Assembly: GCA_964406605.1 (NCBI GenBank) | Contig: CAYOSF010000013.1 | Coordinates: 1 to 64,000 of the forward strand | Direction: 5' to 3' | Origin: CAYOSF01 sp964406605 | Lineage (GTDB): Bacteria; Chloroflexota; Dehalococcoidia; DSTF01; RBG-16-68-14 | DNA length: 64,000 nt | Part shown: piece after piece, positions 34,771 to 44,026 of the stretch | How the letters are laid out: every line of letters begins with the position of its first letter | Position numbering within the stretch: position 1 is the first letter of the stretch | Program-made: the position numbers and the translations under genes | The notes under the pieces: model-generated | Database searches by the model: none | Seen by the model: the letters and a program-made list of their open reading frames with translations, nothing else | What the model was told of the DNA's origin: nothing

Positions 34771-35661
34771 ATGACTGACTACCCGGTAATCGACGCGCAC
34801 ATCCACACGTACCCCACGCCGGAGATCGGCCTGCAGGCCCAGCAGGGCGCCGGCCTGAGCGGACTTGCCGGAACCGTCGAGGAGTATCTGGAGCTGATGG
34901 CGGCGAGTAACAAGACCGGTATCGAAGCGGCGGTCATGGTGAACATGACGCCGGTGGCCGACATGCGCGACGCCTTCGTGGGTCGGGGCAGCACGGAGGA
35001 GGAAGCATCGACCAAGAGCATCGAGAGGCTATGCCGGCGCAACGCCTGGACGTGCGAGGTCTCCCGCAAGCACCCACAGCTACTGCCGTACGTAAGCCTG
35101 GACCCGTCGATGGGCGAGGAGGAACTCGTGGCGGAGCTGACGGCGAGGGTGAAGGAAGGCGCCCGTGGCGTCAAGCTGCACCCGGCGAACCAGCGATATC
35201 TCCCCGCCGACCGGCGACTGTGGCCCGCCTACGAGGAGATCCAGCGACTGGAGCTCCCGATCATCTCCCACTCGGGCTTCCACCTCGATCCGAACTCGCC
35301 CCCCTACGCCCGGCCGGACAACTTCCGAGAGGTCCTGGACCACTTCCCGAGGCTAACGCTGGTCCTAGCCCATCTGGGACAGGGCTTCCTGGAAGACTCG
35401 TTCGAGATGGCGGAGCGCTATCCCGGTCTTTGCTTCGACACCTCCATGGCGGTGGCGGGAAGCGCCGACCCGCCGGCCATCTCCGACGAGGAAGCGGTGA
35501 CGATCCTGCGTCGCATAGGCGTGGACCGCGTCCTGTTCGGCTCCGACTTCCCCTGGGGTCACCCGCTGCGTGACGCCCGGCGCATCGACCGCCTGCCCCT
35601 CACCGATGACGAGAAGCGGCTCATCTTCCGTGAGAACGCCCAGCGGGTGCTGGGTATCTAG
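34771..35661 (+). CDS. Amidohydrolase-2 family TIM-barrel metal hydrolase
   Basis: The 296-residue protein has the metal-site series of this family: DAHIH at the start, GVKLHP, ISHSGFH, LAHLG and FGSDFPWG. This resembles the decarboxylase/hydrolase branch (AMSD- and gamma-resorcylate-decarboxylase-like). It probably either decarboxylates an aromatic or unsaturated acid or hydrolyses an amide or lactone. It lies 64 bp after the CoA-transferase pair on the same strand and is followed by a hairpin, so it likely ends that operon. Confidence 0.8.
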   Translation: MTDYPVIDAHIHTYPTPEIGLQAQQGAGLSGLAGTVEEYLELMAASNKTGIEAAVMVNMTPVADMRDAFVGRGSTEEEASTKSIERLCRRNAWTCEVSRKHPQLLPYVSLDPSMGEEELVAELTARVKEGARGVKLHPANQRYLPADRRLWPAYEEIQRLELPIISHSGFHLDPNSPPYARPDNFREVLDHFPRLTLVLAHLGQGFLEDSFEMAERYPGLCFDTSMAVAGSADPPAISDEEAVTILRRIGVDRVLFGSDFPWGHPLRDARRIDRLPLTDDEKRLIFRENAQRVLGI

Positions 35662-35696
35662 GGCGCATCGGGCCCTGATGGGCCCGCGACGCGCCC
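35661..35696 (+). terminator. Probable terminator hairpin after the amidohydrolase gene
   Basis: Two stacked stems, GGGCGC/GCGCCC (35661-35666 with 35691-35696) and CGGGCCC/GGGCCCG (35669-35675 with 35680-35686), enclose a TGAT loop with a small internal mismatch. The stem begins at the last base of the stop codon. The T run after it is poor. Confidence 0.6.
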
Positions 35697-35843
35697 TCGT
35701 ATTGAGCAGGTTTGCCTGCACCTGCTAGCCTGGACGCGCAGTCACCGCGGCCGACGGCTCCGACACCGAAGTAGAGAACCGCGCCCGCCGCGCCGGTCCG
35801 TCGGGTGCCACCGTCCCGCGCTGCGGAAAGAGCGGAGTGCCAC

Positions 35844-37208
35844 ATGAACATCCTGGTCGTGATGCTGGACACGCTCAGGCCGGACTTCCTGGGGGCGGGC
35901 GGGAGCACGGTCTGCAAGACGCCGGCCCTGGACAAGCTGGCCTCGCAGGGGGCGTTCTTCGAGAACGCCTACGCCGAGTACCCCGTCACCATTCCCACAC
36001 GGACGGCGCTGGTATCCGGGATCTACACCTTTACCAACCGCCCCTGGACACCGCTCCGGCCCTATGACCTCCACATCGCCGAGATCCTGAGGGAGCACGG
36101 CTACCGAACGGCGGCGTTCAGCGACTCGCCCTTCCGGAAGACGTTCAACATGCACCGGGGCTTCGACGAGTTCGTCCAGTTTCCGGGCAAGCTCCAGCCC
36201 CCGCCGCCGGACTTCGACGAGCATGTGGACGACATGGGCGCCGCCTTCCCGCCGGGGTCGGAAGTCGAGCAGGCGCTTTGGCACAACTGCGCGGCGGGCT
36301 TCCTGACCTGTTTCCCGAGGCGGCTGGGCCGGGTGGGGATCGAGCTGATGGTCGACGAAGCCATCGCCTGGCTGGGAAAGAACGGGAAGGGCGGCTCGCC
36401 CTTCTTTCTGTGGCTGGACAGCTTTCAGCCTCACGAGCCCTGGGCGCCGCCCGAGCCCTACCGGGGGCTCTACCAGGCCGACTACCGTGGTCGCTTCATC
36501 CCTCTGCCCAGCGGGCCATCGGTCGACTGGATGACGCAACGGGAGCTGGAGCACACGAGGGCCCTCCATATGGGCGAGGTGACCTACACGGACAGCCACG
36601 TGGGCCGCCTGCTGGCCCGCCTGGACGAACTGGGACTGTCGGAAGATACGTTCGTCTTCGTGGTGTCGGACCACGGCATGCCCTTCGGTGAGCACGGGAC
36701 CATCCGGAAGTTCGGCGTGCCCGTGTACGATGAGCTGGCGAAGGTGGTCTGGATCATGCGCAGGCCGGGGCTCATCAAGGAAAGGGCGAGGGTTGAGAGC
36801 CTGGTCCAGACGACCGACTTTCTGCCCACGGTGCTGGATCTATGCGGCATGGAAGCTCCGGCCCAGCGCGTGTGGATCAGCTTCGACGGCCTGGATACGC
36901 CGGAGGTGATCGATGGCGCGAGTCTGGCGCCGATCCTCACGGGCGAGGCAGACTCGGTCCGGGACACGGTGTACAACGGCGCCTTCGCCCTTCGCTCGTC
37001 CATCCGAAAGGGCGCATGGAAGCTGATAGACAACCGGGGCGAGAAGCCGAACGAGCTCTTCAACCTGGACGAGGACCCTCGCGAACTGGACAATCGACAT
37101 GACGACATGCGCGAGCTGGCGCAGGAGCTCCACCGAGAGCTGTGGGAGTTCCAGACACGCTGGGGGTCGGTGCTGGCCTGGCGAGACGAGCCAGCCCGCG
37201 CCGACTGA
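35844..37208 (+). CDS. Sulfatase-family hydrolase with Thr at the nucleophile position
   Basis: The 454-residue protein starts at ATG 35844, giving MNILVVMLDTLRPDFLG with the metal Asp pair. The sulfatase signature would be C/S-x-P-x-R, but here it is T49-I-P-T-R-T-A-L-V-S-G. Formylglycine cannot be made from Thr, so Thr49 may itself be the nucleophile, as in other alkaline-phosphatase-superfamily enzymes, or the protein may be inactive as a sulfatase. Other site residues (SDHGMPFGEHG, RKGAWKLI) are present. There is no signal peptide, so it is cytoplasmic. It precedes rhamnose genes by 24 bp; a rhamnose-containing ester is a possible substrate. Confidence 0.8.
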   Translation: MNILVVMLDTLRPDFLGAGGSTVCKTPALDKLASQGAFFENAYAEYPVTIPTRTALVSGIYTFTNRPWTPLRPYDLHIAEILREHGYRTAAFSDSPFRKTFNMHRGFDEFVQFPGKLQPPPPDFDEHVDDMGAAFPPGSEVEQALWHNCAAGFLTCFPRRLGRVGIELMVDEAIAWLGKNGKGGSPFFLWLDSFQPHEPWAPPEPYRGLYQADYRGRFIPLPSGPSVDWMTQRELEHTRALHMGEVTYTDSHVGRLLARLDELGLSEDTFVFVVSDHGMPFGEHGTIRKFGVPVYDELAKVVWIMRRPGLIKERARVESLVQTTDFLPTVLDLCGMEAPAQRVWISFDGLDTPEVIDGASLAPILTGEADSVRDTVYNGAFALRSSIRKGAWKLIDNRGEKPNELFNLDEDPRELDNRHDDMRELAQELHRELWEFQTRWGSVLAWRDEPARAD

Positions 37209-37232
37209 ACTGACAGGATTCGGGAGGAAGCA

Positions 37233-38516
37233 GTGATCCCGCGAGAACGAATCGCCGAGGAAAACGCGAAGTGCCAAGTCGGGCACGAGGAGAACCTCGA
37301 GCACGCGAGGGCCGTCGTAGGCAGGTACGGGCTTGACGCGGAGGCGATCGTGGCCGAGGTGGCGCGCTTCTCCGCCGCCGCGCCGTCGTGGGCGTTGGGA
37401 ACGGGCGCCACCCGGTTTGGCCGCTTCCCGATAGGAGGCGAGCCGCGCACGACGGAGGAGAAGATCGACGACGTCGCCGCGCTCAACGCCCTGACGGGCG
37501 CGAACCGGACCATCAGCCTGCACGTCCCGTGGGACGACCCGGCCGACCCCGCCTCGCTGCGGCAGTACGCGGAAACCCGGGGCGTTGGGTTCGACGCGAT
37601 GAACTCGAACACGTTCCAGGACAACCCTTCGACGACGCGCGACGGTGCCATCTCGTACAAGTTCGGCAGCCTATGCCACACCGACGCGGCGGTGCGCGAG
37701 GCCGCGGTGGAGCACAACCACCACTGCATCGACCTGGGCGTTGCCCTGGGCTCAAGGGCGATCAACGTGTGGCTGGCGGACGGCACGACGTTCCCGGGCC
37801 AGGCCAGCCTCCGCGGCCAGTTCGAGCGCGTTCTCGATGGCCTGCGGCGCATATATGCGCACATGCCGGATGACTGGCGGCTCTACACCGAGCACAAGCC
37901 GTACGAGCCGGCCTTCTACTCATCGGTGAACAGCGACTGGGGATCGTCGTTGCTGCTGGCCCAGGGCACCGGCGAGCGCGCCATGTGCGTGGTCGACCTG
38001 GGGCACCACCTCCCGAACACCAACGTCGAGCAGGTGGTGAGCCGGCTCGCCATGGTAGGACGGTTGGGCGGCTTCCACTTCAACGATTCCAAGTACGGCG
38101 ATGACGACCTGACCACCGGCTCCGTGAAACCGTTCCAGCTCTTTCTCATCTTCCTGGAGCTACTTGACGCGGGTGAGGGGCGGATGCCTGACCTGGCATA
38201 CATGATCGACCAGAGCAACAACCTGAAGGATCCCCTGGAAGACCTGATCCAGGCGACGGACGCGCTTCAGCAGGCGCTGGCGCAGGCCCTCTGCGTCGAC
38301 CGGGACGCGCTGGCGGGAGCGCAGCAGGAGAACGACCCGGCGCTGGCGCAGGAGATCCTGCACCGGGCGTTCCGCACCGACGTTCGACCGCTCGTCGCGG
38401 AGGCGCGACGGCGGAACGGCACGGCGCTCGATCCTCTCGCGGCGTACAGGGCCGTCGGCTACCGCCAAGAGAAGATCGCGGAGCGCGGCAGCGACGCGGC
38501 GAGCACGGGCCTGTAG
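37233..38516 (+). CDS. rhaI: L-rhamnose isomerase (Pseudomonas-type)
   Basis: This 427-residue TIM-barrel isomerase has the family's metal and substrate segments: FDAMNSNTFQD, NVWLADGTTFPGQ, YTEHKPYEPAFYSS, FHFNDSKYGDDDLTTGS and YMIDQSNNLKDPLEDLIQ. It interconverts L-rhamnose and L-rhamnulose. The start is GTG 37233 with a GGGAGGAA site. It lies between the sulfatase-like gene and the kinase gene, all on one strand with 24-bp and 6-bp gaps, so the three form an operon. Confidence 0.9.
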   Translation: MIPRERIAEENAKCQVGHEENLEHARAVVGRYGLDAEAIVAEVARFSAAAPSWALGTGATRFGRFPIGGEPRTTEEKIDDVAALNALTGANRTISLHVPWDDPADPASLRQYAETRGVGFDAMNSNTFQDNPSTTRDGAISYKFGSLCHTDAAVREAAVEHNHHCIDLGVALGSRAINVWLADGTTFPGQASLRGQFERVLDGLRRIYAHMPDDWRLYTEHKPYEPAFYSSVNSDWGSSLLLAQGTGERAMCVVDLGHHLPNTNVEQVVSRLAMVGRLGGFHFNDSKYGDDDLTTGSVKPFQLFLIFLELLDAGEGRMPDLAYMIDQSNNLKDPLEDLIQATDALQQALAQALCVDRDALAGAQQENDPALAQEILHRAFRTDVRPLVAEARRRNGTALDPLAAYRAVGYRQEKIAERGSDAASTGL

Positions 38517-38522
38517 CCGACG

Positions 38523-39878
38523 ATGCTGCGCGTCCTCGCGGTCGATCTCGGCGCGTCATCCATTCGCGTCGCCGCCGTCGATCTCGATGCGCCGCTGCTC
38601 AGGCCGCAGATCCTGCACCGGCACCAGCATGCGCCGGTCACCCACGACGACGGCAGCCTGCGCTGGGACTGGCAACGGCTGATCGACGAGGTGCAACGGG
38701 GGCTCGAGGCCGGGCTGGCCCAGGGACCGGTCGCGTCCATCGGTATCGACACTTGGGGCGTCGATTACGGGCTGCTAGGCGCAGACGGCGAACTGCTCTC
38801 GCCGCCGTACTCCTATCGGGACGAACGGACGGCAGGATGGGCCGATGTCGTCGCTCGGATCGGGGCCGAGAACCTCTACCGCACGACCGGCATCCAGCTC
38901 ATGCAGCTCAACACGATCTTCCAGCTCGAGGCGCACGATCCCGAGGAGCTCTCGCGCGCGAAGCACCTCCTCATGCTGCCGGAGCTGGTGGTCTACGCGC
39001 TCACGGGCGAGAGAACGGGCGAGCGCACGTCGGCCGGCACCAGCGCATTGGTCGACGTACGGACGGGCGACTGGTCCGGGGAGCTGCTGGAAGCAATCGG
39101 TGTCGACCCCTCGATCATGCCGCCGATCACCGCCGCCGGGACACGAATCGGGGAATGGCGCGGCGTGCCCGTGCATCTCGTAGGCGGCCACGACACGGCA
39201 TCGGCCGTGGTCGCTTTGCCCGGCCGACCGTCTCCCGGCAGGGCATTCATCTCCAGCGGGACATGGATGCTCGTCGGGGCCGAACGGCCAGAGCCCGACG
39301 TCTCCGAGGCGGCGCGGCAGGCCAACTTCTCGAACGAGCCGGGCGCGCTGGGAGGCATGCGCTTCCTCAAGAACGTGACGGGCTTGTGGATGCTCGAGGA
39401 GTGCCGCTCCCAGTGGGACGATCCCCCACTGGAGGACCTGCTTTCCGCCGCGGGCGCGCTGGGCACCGGTGGCCCGACGGTCGACGCCAGGGACGCTCGT
39501 TTCCTTGCGCCGGACGACATGGAGGCGGAGGTGCGCGCCGCCGCGGACTTACCGGCAAGCGCCCGGCGCGACGCCGTCGTCCGCTGCATCCTGGGCTCGC
39601 TGGCCGAGGGCGCGGCCAACGTGATCGGCGAGCTGAGCGGCTTCCTGGGGAAGAGCGTCTCCCGCGTGCACATCCTCGGCGGCGGAAGCCGCAACTGGCT
39701 GCTCAACCGGCTGATCCGGGAAGCGCTCGGAGTGCCGGTGACGGCGGGGCCGGCAGAGGCGACGGCCCTCGGCAACGCGCTCGTGCAGGGCATCGCGCTC
39801 GGTCGTTTCGATAGTCTGGACGGCGCCCGCGAGGCGCTTGACAGCCAGGGTGAGATAGACGCGGCCCCCCTGGGCTAG
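38523..39878 (+). CDS. rhaB: Rhamnulokinase
   Basis: The 451-residue FGGY-family sugar kinase begins LAVDLGASSIRVAAVDLD and has IGIDTWGVDYGLL, YRDERT, VGGHDTASAV, ISSGTWMLVG and the C-terminal LGGGSRNWLLNRLI ATP-binding segment. These are specific for rhamnulokinase within FGGY enzymes. It phosphorylates L-rhamnulose to L-rhamnulose 1-phosphate. It follows the isomerase by six bases. No rhamnulose-1-phosphate aldolase gene follows, so that step must be encoded elsewhere or replaced. Confidence 0.9.
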   Translation: MLRVLAVDLGASSIRVAAVDLDAPLLRPQILHRHQHAPVTHDDGSLRWDWQRLIDEVQRGLEAGLAQGPVASIGIDTWGVDYGLLGADGELLSPPYSYRDERTAGWADVVARIGAENLYRTTGIQLMQLNTIFQLEAHDPEELSRAKHLLMLPELVVYALTGERTGERTSAGTSALVDVRTGDWSGELLEAIGVDPSIMPPITAAGTRIGEWRGVPVHLVGGHDTASAVVALPGRPSPGRAFISSGTWMLVGAERPEPDVSEAARQANFSNEPGALGGMRFLKNVTGLWMLEECRSQWDDPPLEDLLSAAGALGTGGPTVDARDARFLAPDDMEAEVRAAADLPASARRDAVVRCILGSLAEGAANVIGELSGFLGKSVSRVHILGGGSRNWLLNRLIREALGVPVTAGPAEATALGNALVQGIALGRFDSLDGAREALDSQGEIDAAPLG

Positions 39879-39910
39879 GCCCCGAGACGCCTGGAAGGCT
39901 GACGCCCCGG

Positions 39911-40684
39911 CTACCGCCCTTTGAACTCGGCAGGGCGCTTCTCGAGGAAGGCCGCCAGCCCTTCCCGGACATCCTCCGTGTAGGCCAGCGAGTCGAACAG
40001 GCGGTGCTCCACCGCAAGTCCTTCCTCCAGGGATAGCCGGCTGCCTTCCACCATGGCGCGCTTAGCGGCCCGTACGGCCAGGGGCCCGCACTTGCACAGC
40101 TTCTCCGCCCACCGACGGGCCTCGGCCATAAGTTCCTCTGCGGGCACGACGGCGTTCACCAGGCCCACCTGCAGGGCTTCCCCGGCGGTCAACGGCTCAC
40201 CCGTGAGGACGAGGCGGGCGGCCACGGCCCAGGGCAACTGCCGGGGCAGGCGCTGCGTCCCGCCCCAGCCGGGAATGGCACCGAGAGTGACCTCCGGCGT
40301 GCCCAGGCGGGCACCCTCGGCGGCGACACGGAGGTCGCACGCGAGGACGATCTCGAGACCGCCGCCGAGAGCGACGCCATTGATGGCGGCAATGAGGGGC
40401 TTCGTCACGATCTGGCCCCGCATGATGGTGGATGGCTCGTCGTAGGAGTTGTGCTCCGGGTCGTCCAGAAGCCGAGGAATGGTGGAACGGAGGTCGGCCC
40501 CGGCGGAGAAGGCGCGGTCCCCGGCGCCCGTGATGATGCCGACCCACGCTTCGTCCTCCGCCTCAAGGCGCGCCGTGGCATCGGCGAATGACTGCCAGGT
40601 CTCGAGATCGACCGAGTTGAGGGCCTCCGGCCGGTCGAGCGTGATGGTCGCGATGTGGCCGTCAAGTTCGTAGCGTACAGGCAT
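39911..40684 (-). CDS. Enoyl-CoA hydratase/isomerase
   Basis: This 257-residue crotonase-fold protein carries both catalytic Glu residues of enoyl-CoA hydratases: GGGLEIVLACD and GTPEVTLGAIPGWGGTQRL match Glu144 and Glu164 of the rat enzyme. FSAGADLRS is the oxyanion-hole loop. Hydration of a trans-2-enoyl-CoA is therefore well supported. It lies nine bases after the 3-hydroxyacyl-CoA dehydrogenase gene on the same strand, giving two successive beta-oxidation steps. Confidence 0.9.
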   Translation of the reverse strand: MPVRYELDGHIATITLDRPEALNSVDLETWQSFADATARLEAEDEAWVGIITGAGDRAFSAGADLRSTIPRLLDDPEHNSYDEPSTIMRGQIVTKPLIAAINGVALGGGLEIVLACDLRVAAEGARLGTPEVTLGAIPGWGGTQRLPRQLPWAVAARLVLTGEPLTAGEALQVGLVNAVVPAEELMAEARRWAEKLCKCGPLAVRAAKRAMVEGSRLSLEEGLAVEHRLFDSLAYTEDVREGLAAFLEKRPAEFKGR

Positions 40685-40693
40685 GGCGGCCTC

Positions 40694-41548
40694 CTATCCC
40701 CCGTACTCGAAGAAGCCCTTGCCGGACTTCCGGCCCAGGTGTCCCAGGGAAACCAAGCGCCTCAGCATGGTAGGCGCTTTGAAGCGAGACTCACCAAACT
40801 CCTCGAACATCGCGTCGCCGATGTGGGCGAGCGTGTCCAGACCGATCAGGTCGGCCGTGGCGAGCGGCCCCATGGCGTGGCTGAGACCGGCCTTGCACGC
40901 CTCGTCGATGTCCTCCGCGCTGGCCGTGCCGCTCTCGACGAGGCGGATGGCGTCGAAGACAAATGGAAGCAGCAGCCGGTTGACGATGAAGCCGGGCGTG
41001 TCCTTGGCCCGGACCGTGACGCGGTCCAATAGGTCACAGAAGGCTACGGCCTCCGCTTTCACGGCCGCGGACGTGCTCTCCGAGGAGATGACCTCGACCA
41101 GACGGAGCACGGCCGGCGGGTTGAAGAAGTGAAGGCCGATCACGCTCTCGGGACGGCCGGAAGCGGCGGCCAGGGCGCTCACCGATAGCGACGAGGTGTT
41201 GCTCGCCAGGACGGCTCCGTCTTTGCAGACCCGCCCGAGCTCTTCGAAGAGGCGCTGCTTCGCTGGCAGGTCCTCGACGGCGGCCTCGATCACCAAATCG
41301 CAGCCGGCAAAGTCCTGGACGTCCAGCGTGCCCTTCAGACGGCCCAGGATCTGGTCGCGGCGCTCCTGTGTGAGCCGGTCGCGCTCGATATCGCGGTCCA
41401 ATCGCCGCTTGATGGCCGCCAGCCCCTGGTCCAGCCGCTCCTGATCCACCTCCAGTACCGTCACGTCGTAGTCGTGTGATGCGCAGACCTGGGCGATACC
41501 GCCTCCCATGATCCCGCAGCCGATCACCCCAACCTCTTCGATCGTCAT
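40694..41548 (-). CDS. 3-hydroxyacyl-CoA (3-hydroxybutyryl-CoA) dehydrogenase
   Basis: The 284-residue protein has a Rossmann N-terminus (VGVIGCGIMGGGIAQVCA), the catalytic His in GLHFFNPP, ASNTSSLSVSALA, and the C-terminal segment LLPFVFDAIRLVESG through GKGFFEYGG. This is the PaaH/Hbd type. It oxidises (S)-3-hydroxyacyl-CoA using NAD. It is the upstream gene of a two-gene unit with the enoyl-CoA hydratase. Confidence 0.92.
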   Translation of the reverse strand: MTIEEVGVIGCGIMGGGIAQVCASHDYDVTVLEVDQERLDQGLAAIKRRLDRDIERDRLTQERRDQILGRLKGTLDVQDFAGCDLVIEAAVEDLPAKQRLFEELGRVCKDGAVLASNTSSLSVSALAAASGRPESVIGLHFFNPPAVLRLVEVISSESTSAAVKAEAVAFCDLLDRVTVRAKDTPGFIVNRLLLPFVFDAIRLVESGTASAEDIDEACKAGLSHAMGPLATADLIGLDTLAHIGDAMFEEFGESRFKAPTMLRRLVSLGHLGRKSGKGFFEYGG

Positions 41549-41685
41549 CTTCTCCCTCCCTGCTCTTGACAGCCTGCGGCGTCACGTAAACACCATACGA
41601 TTGGCGCTCGGACTCCAGAGCTCCGGACAGGCGCTGTCCTTCCGGCAGTCTCGACTACACTATGCCGCCTTGGGCGGCTCGACGC

Positions 41686-43896
41686 CTAGAGCCTCTCCAG
41701 CGGCGCGTAGGAGAGAAGGAGCTTCTTCACTCCCGACCCGCCCTTGAAGGCGACGGTTACCTCCTGGTCGGAAGACGTGACCACGCAACTCACGACGATG
41801 CCCTCGCCGAAGCGTTCGTGGCGAACGCGGTCGCCGGCCGCGAACGCGGCGTCGCCCGGCACCGCCGCCCGCCATGTGCCCGCCGCCGGCTCCCGGTCTC
41901 GAAGCCGGGCGAGGCTGGGACCTCGGTAGCGAACCGACTCGGCATCATCCTCAATGGCCCCGCGGGCGTCAATAAGCTCCGTGGGCAGGTCCCTCAGGAA
42001 GCGCGACGGGGGGTTGTGCTGGCTGGTGCCCATCAGCAGCCGCCGGAAGGCGCGCACCAGGTAGAGCCGCTCCTTCGCTCGGGTAATGCCCACATAGCAG
42101 AGCCGACGCTCTTCCTCTAGCTGCGCCGGGTCGTCGAACGAGCGGATGTGAGGCAGCACCCCCTCTTCCACGCCCACGATGAACACCACCGGGAACTCCA
42201 ACCCCTTGGCGGCGTGGAGCGTGATCAGGGTGACGGCGTCGGCCTGCTCATCGTACTCGTCGGCGTCCGAGACGAGCGCGACGTCCTCCAGCATCTGGGG
42301 CAACGCCGCCTCCCGGTCGAGCTCTCCATACTCCGAGGCCAGGGCGAGAAGCTGCTGCACGTTCTCCCAGCGCTCCTCTCCATCCGCTTTGAACTCATCA
42401 AGCAGGTAGCGCCGGTAGTCGGTGCAGTCCAGCACGACCTCGATCAGGTCGGCGACCGTCTTCTTCTTGGCCTCTTCGATCAGGCCGTTGAGCAGCTCCA
42501 GGAAGGCGAGGAGCGCGTTGACGGAGCGAGCCGCCAGCTTCGTCGGCCCATCCTCGGGGCTCTCGGCCAGCATCTGCAGGGCCGCGTACGGGGGAACGCC
42601 CAGGCTCTCGGCCCAGCGCCGCAACTCTTCCATCGTCTTTGCGCCGATGCCGCGCGCCGGTACGTTCACCACCCGCTCGAAGGCGACCCGGTCGAAGGGG
42701 CTGTAGATCAGCCGAAGGTAGGCGAGGACATCCTTCACTTCCTTCCGCTCGTAGAAGCGAGTCCCGCCCACCAGCCGGTACTTGATCTGCTCCCGGACGA
42801 ACGATTCCTCCAGTGCCCGCGACTGGGCATTCGTCCGGTACATCACGGCGATGTCGCTCGCCCGGTGCCGGTCCCCCTGGAGCAGCTCCTCCACCTCGGC
42901 TGCGACGAAGTCCGCCTCCTCGGTATCGTTGTAGGCTTCATAGACGACGATCGGCTCGCCGGCGCCCGCCTCCGTCCACAGGTTCTTCTCCTTACGCTGC
43001 TGGTTCGCGGCGATGATGGCATGGGCGGAGTCCAGGATCGTCTGCGAAGACCGGTAGTTCTGCTCCAGGTAGACCGTCTTAGCCGCTGGGTAGTCTCTCT
43101 CGAAGTTAAGGATGTTGCGAATGTCGGCGGAGCGCCAGGAGTAGATCGATTGATCGGGGTCGCCGACGACGCAGATGTTGCCGTGGCCGCCGGCGAACTG
43201 GCGCGCCAGGACGTACTGGGCCACGTTGGTGTCCTGGAACTCGTCGATGAGGACCTGAAGGAAGCGCTCCTGGTACTTCCGGCGCACGGCCTCGTGGTCG
43301 CGCAGGAGGGCGACCGCCCGCATGATCAGGTCGTCGAAATCCAGCGCGTTGTTCTCCTCCAGCAGCGTCTGATAGCGCTCGTAGGCCCGCGACGTGACCT
43401 CGCCGAAATAGTCGCGCACCGACGCGGCGTAGGCGGCGGGCGTGGCGAGCTCGCTCTTCGCCCGCGAGATGGCCGAGAGAATCGCCCGCGGTGCGAACTT
43501 GCGAGGGTCGATACCGAGCTCCTCCAGCACGCGGCGCATCAACGTCTGCTGATCTCCGTCGTCGTAGATAGCGAAGGCACGCTCGACGCCGATCGCCCCG
43601 CCATCGACCCGCAGGATGCGCGCGCAGACCGCGTGGAACGTGCCCAGCAGCAGCGATTCCGCCTGCGCTCCGAGCAACCCCGTAACCCGGTCTCGCATCT
43701 CCCGCGCCGCCTTGTTGGTGAAGGTGACGGCGACGATACGGTACGGATGGACGTGCTCGTTGGCGATGAGGTAGGCGATGCGATGCGCGATGACGCGGGT
43801 CTTGCCGCTGCCCGGCCCGGCGAGGATCAGCAGCGGGCCCTGGGTATGCTGGACAGCCTCTCGTTGGGCGGGGTTAAGGTCGTGCAGAATCTCCAT
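41686..43896 (-). CDS. pcrA: UvrD/PcrA-type DNA helicase
   Basis: The true start is ATG 43896 (MEILHDLNPAQREAV), giving 736 residues; the longer frame to 44262 is antisense to the response regulator. The superfamily 1A motifs are complete: Walker A AGPGSGKTR, VTFTNKAAREM, DEFQDTN, VGDPDQSIYSWRSAD, QNYRSS, LITLHAAKGLEFPVV and VGITRAKERLYL. The C-terminal Tudor-like segment (VRHERFGEGIV) is typical of PcrA. It acts in nucleotide-excision and mismatch repair and in replication-fork clearance. Confidence 0.95.
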   Translation of the reverse strand: MEILHDLNPAQREAVQHTQGPLLILAGPGSGKTRVIAHRIAYLIANEHVHPYRIVAVTFTNKAAREMRDRVTGLLGAQAESLLLGTFHAVCARILRVDGGAIGVERAFAIYDDGDQQTLMRRVLEELGIDPRKFAPRAILSAISRAKSELATPAAYAASVRDYFGEVTSRAYERYQTLLEENNALDFDDLIMRAVALLRDHEAVRRKYQERFLQVLIDEFQDTNVAQYVLARQFAGGHGNICVVGDPDQSIYSWRSADIRNILNFERDYPAAKTVYLEQNYRSSQTILDSAHAIIAANQQRKEKNLWTEAGAGEPIVVYEAYNDTEEADFVAAEVEELLQGDRHRASDIAVMYRTNAQSRALEESFVREQIKYRLVGGTRFYERKEVKDVLAYLRLIYSPFDRVAFERVVNVPARGIGAKTMEELRRWAESLGVPPYAALQMLAESPEDGPTKLAARSVNALLAFLELLNGLIEEAKKKTVADLIEVVLDCTDYRRYLLDEFKADGEERWENVQQLLALASEYGELDREAALPQMLEDVALVSDADEYDEQADAVTLITLHAAKGLEFPVVFIVGVEEGVLPHIRSFDDPAQLEEERRLCYVGITRAKERLYLVRAFRRLLMGTSQHNPPSRFLRDLPTELIDARGAIEDDAESVRYRGPSLARLRDREPAAGTWRAAVPGDAAFAAGDRVRHERFGEGIVVSCVVTSSDQEVTVAFKGGSGVKKLLLSYAPLERL

Positions 43897-43963
43897 GGGG
43901 ACGCTGGCGCCAGGATAGCACCTCTGTTCTGATGCGGGCAAACGGCCGCAGACCCATGCCGTC

Positions 43964-43995
43964 TTCACCCGGTCTTCATCGTGCGCGTCTATACT
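43964..43995 (+). promoter_or_regulatory. Response-regulator operator and promoter of the two-component genes
   Basis: TTCA repeats start at 43964 and 43975, 11 bp apart, and a TATACT -10 box starts at 43990. The final A of the last repeat is 12 positions from the start of the -10. The same geometry is found before 46223, 46906 and 47922, implying autoregulation by an OmpR-type regulator. Confidence 0.7.
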
Positions 43996-44026
43996 TGACC
44001 CAGGGCACACTATCACGGGGACTTCC

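Noticed and set aside
42148..43932. 594-codon plus-strand ORF
   Set aside because: It is the mirror of the helicase gene, whose motifs on the minus strand are complete.
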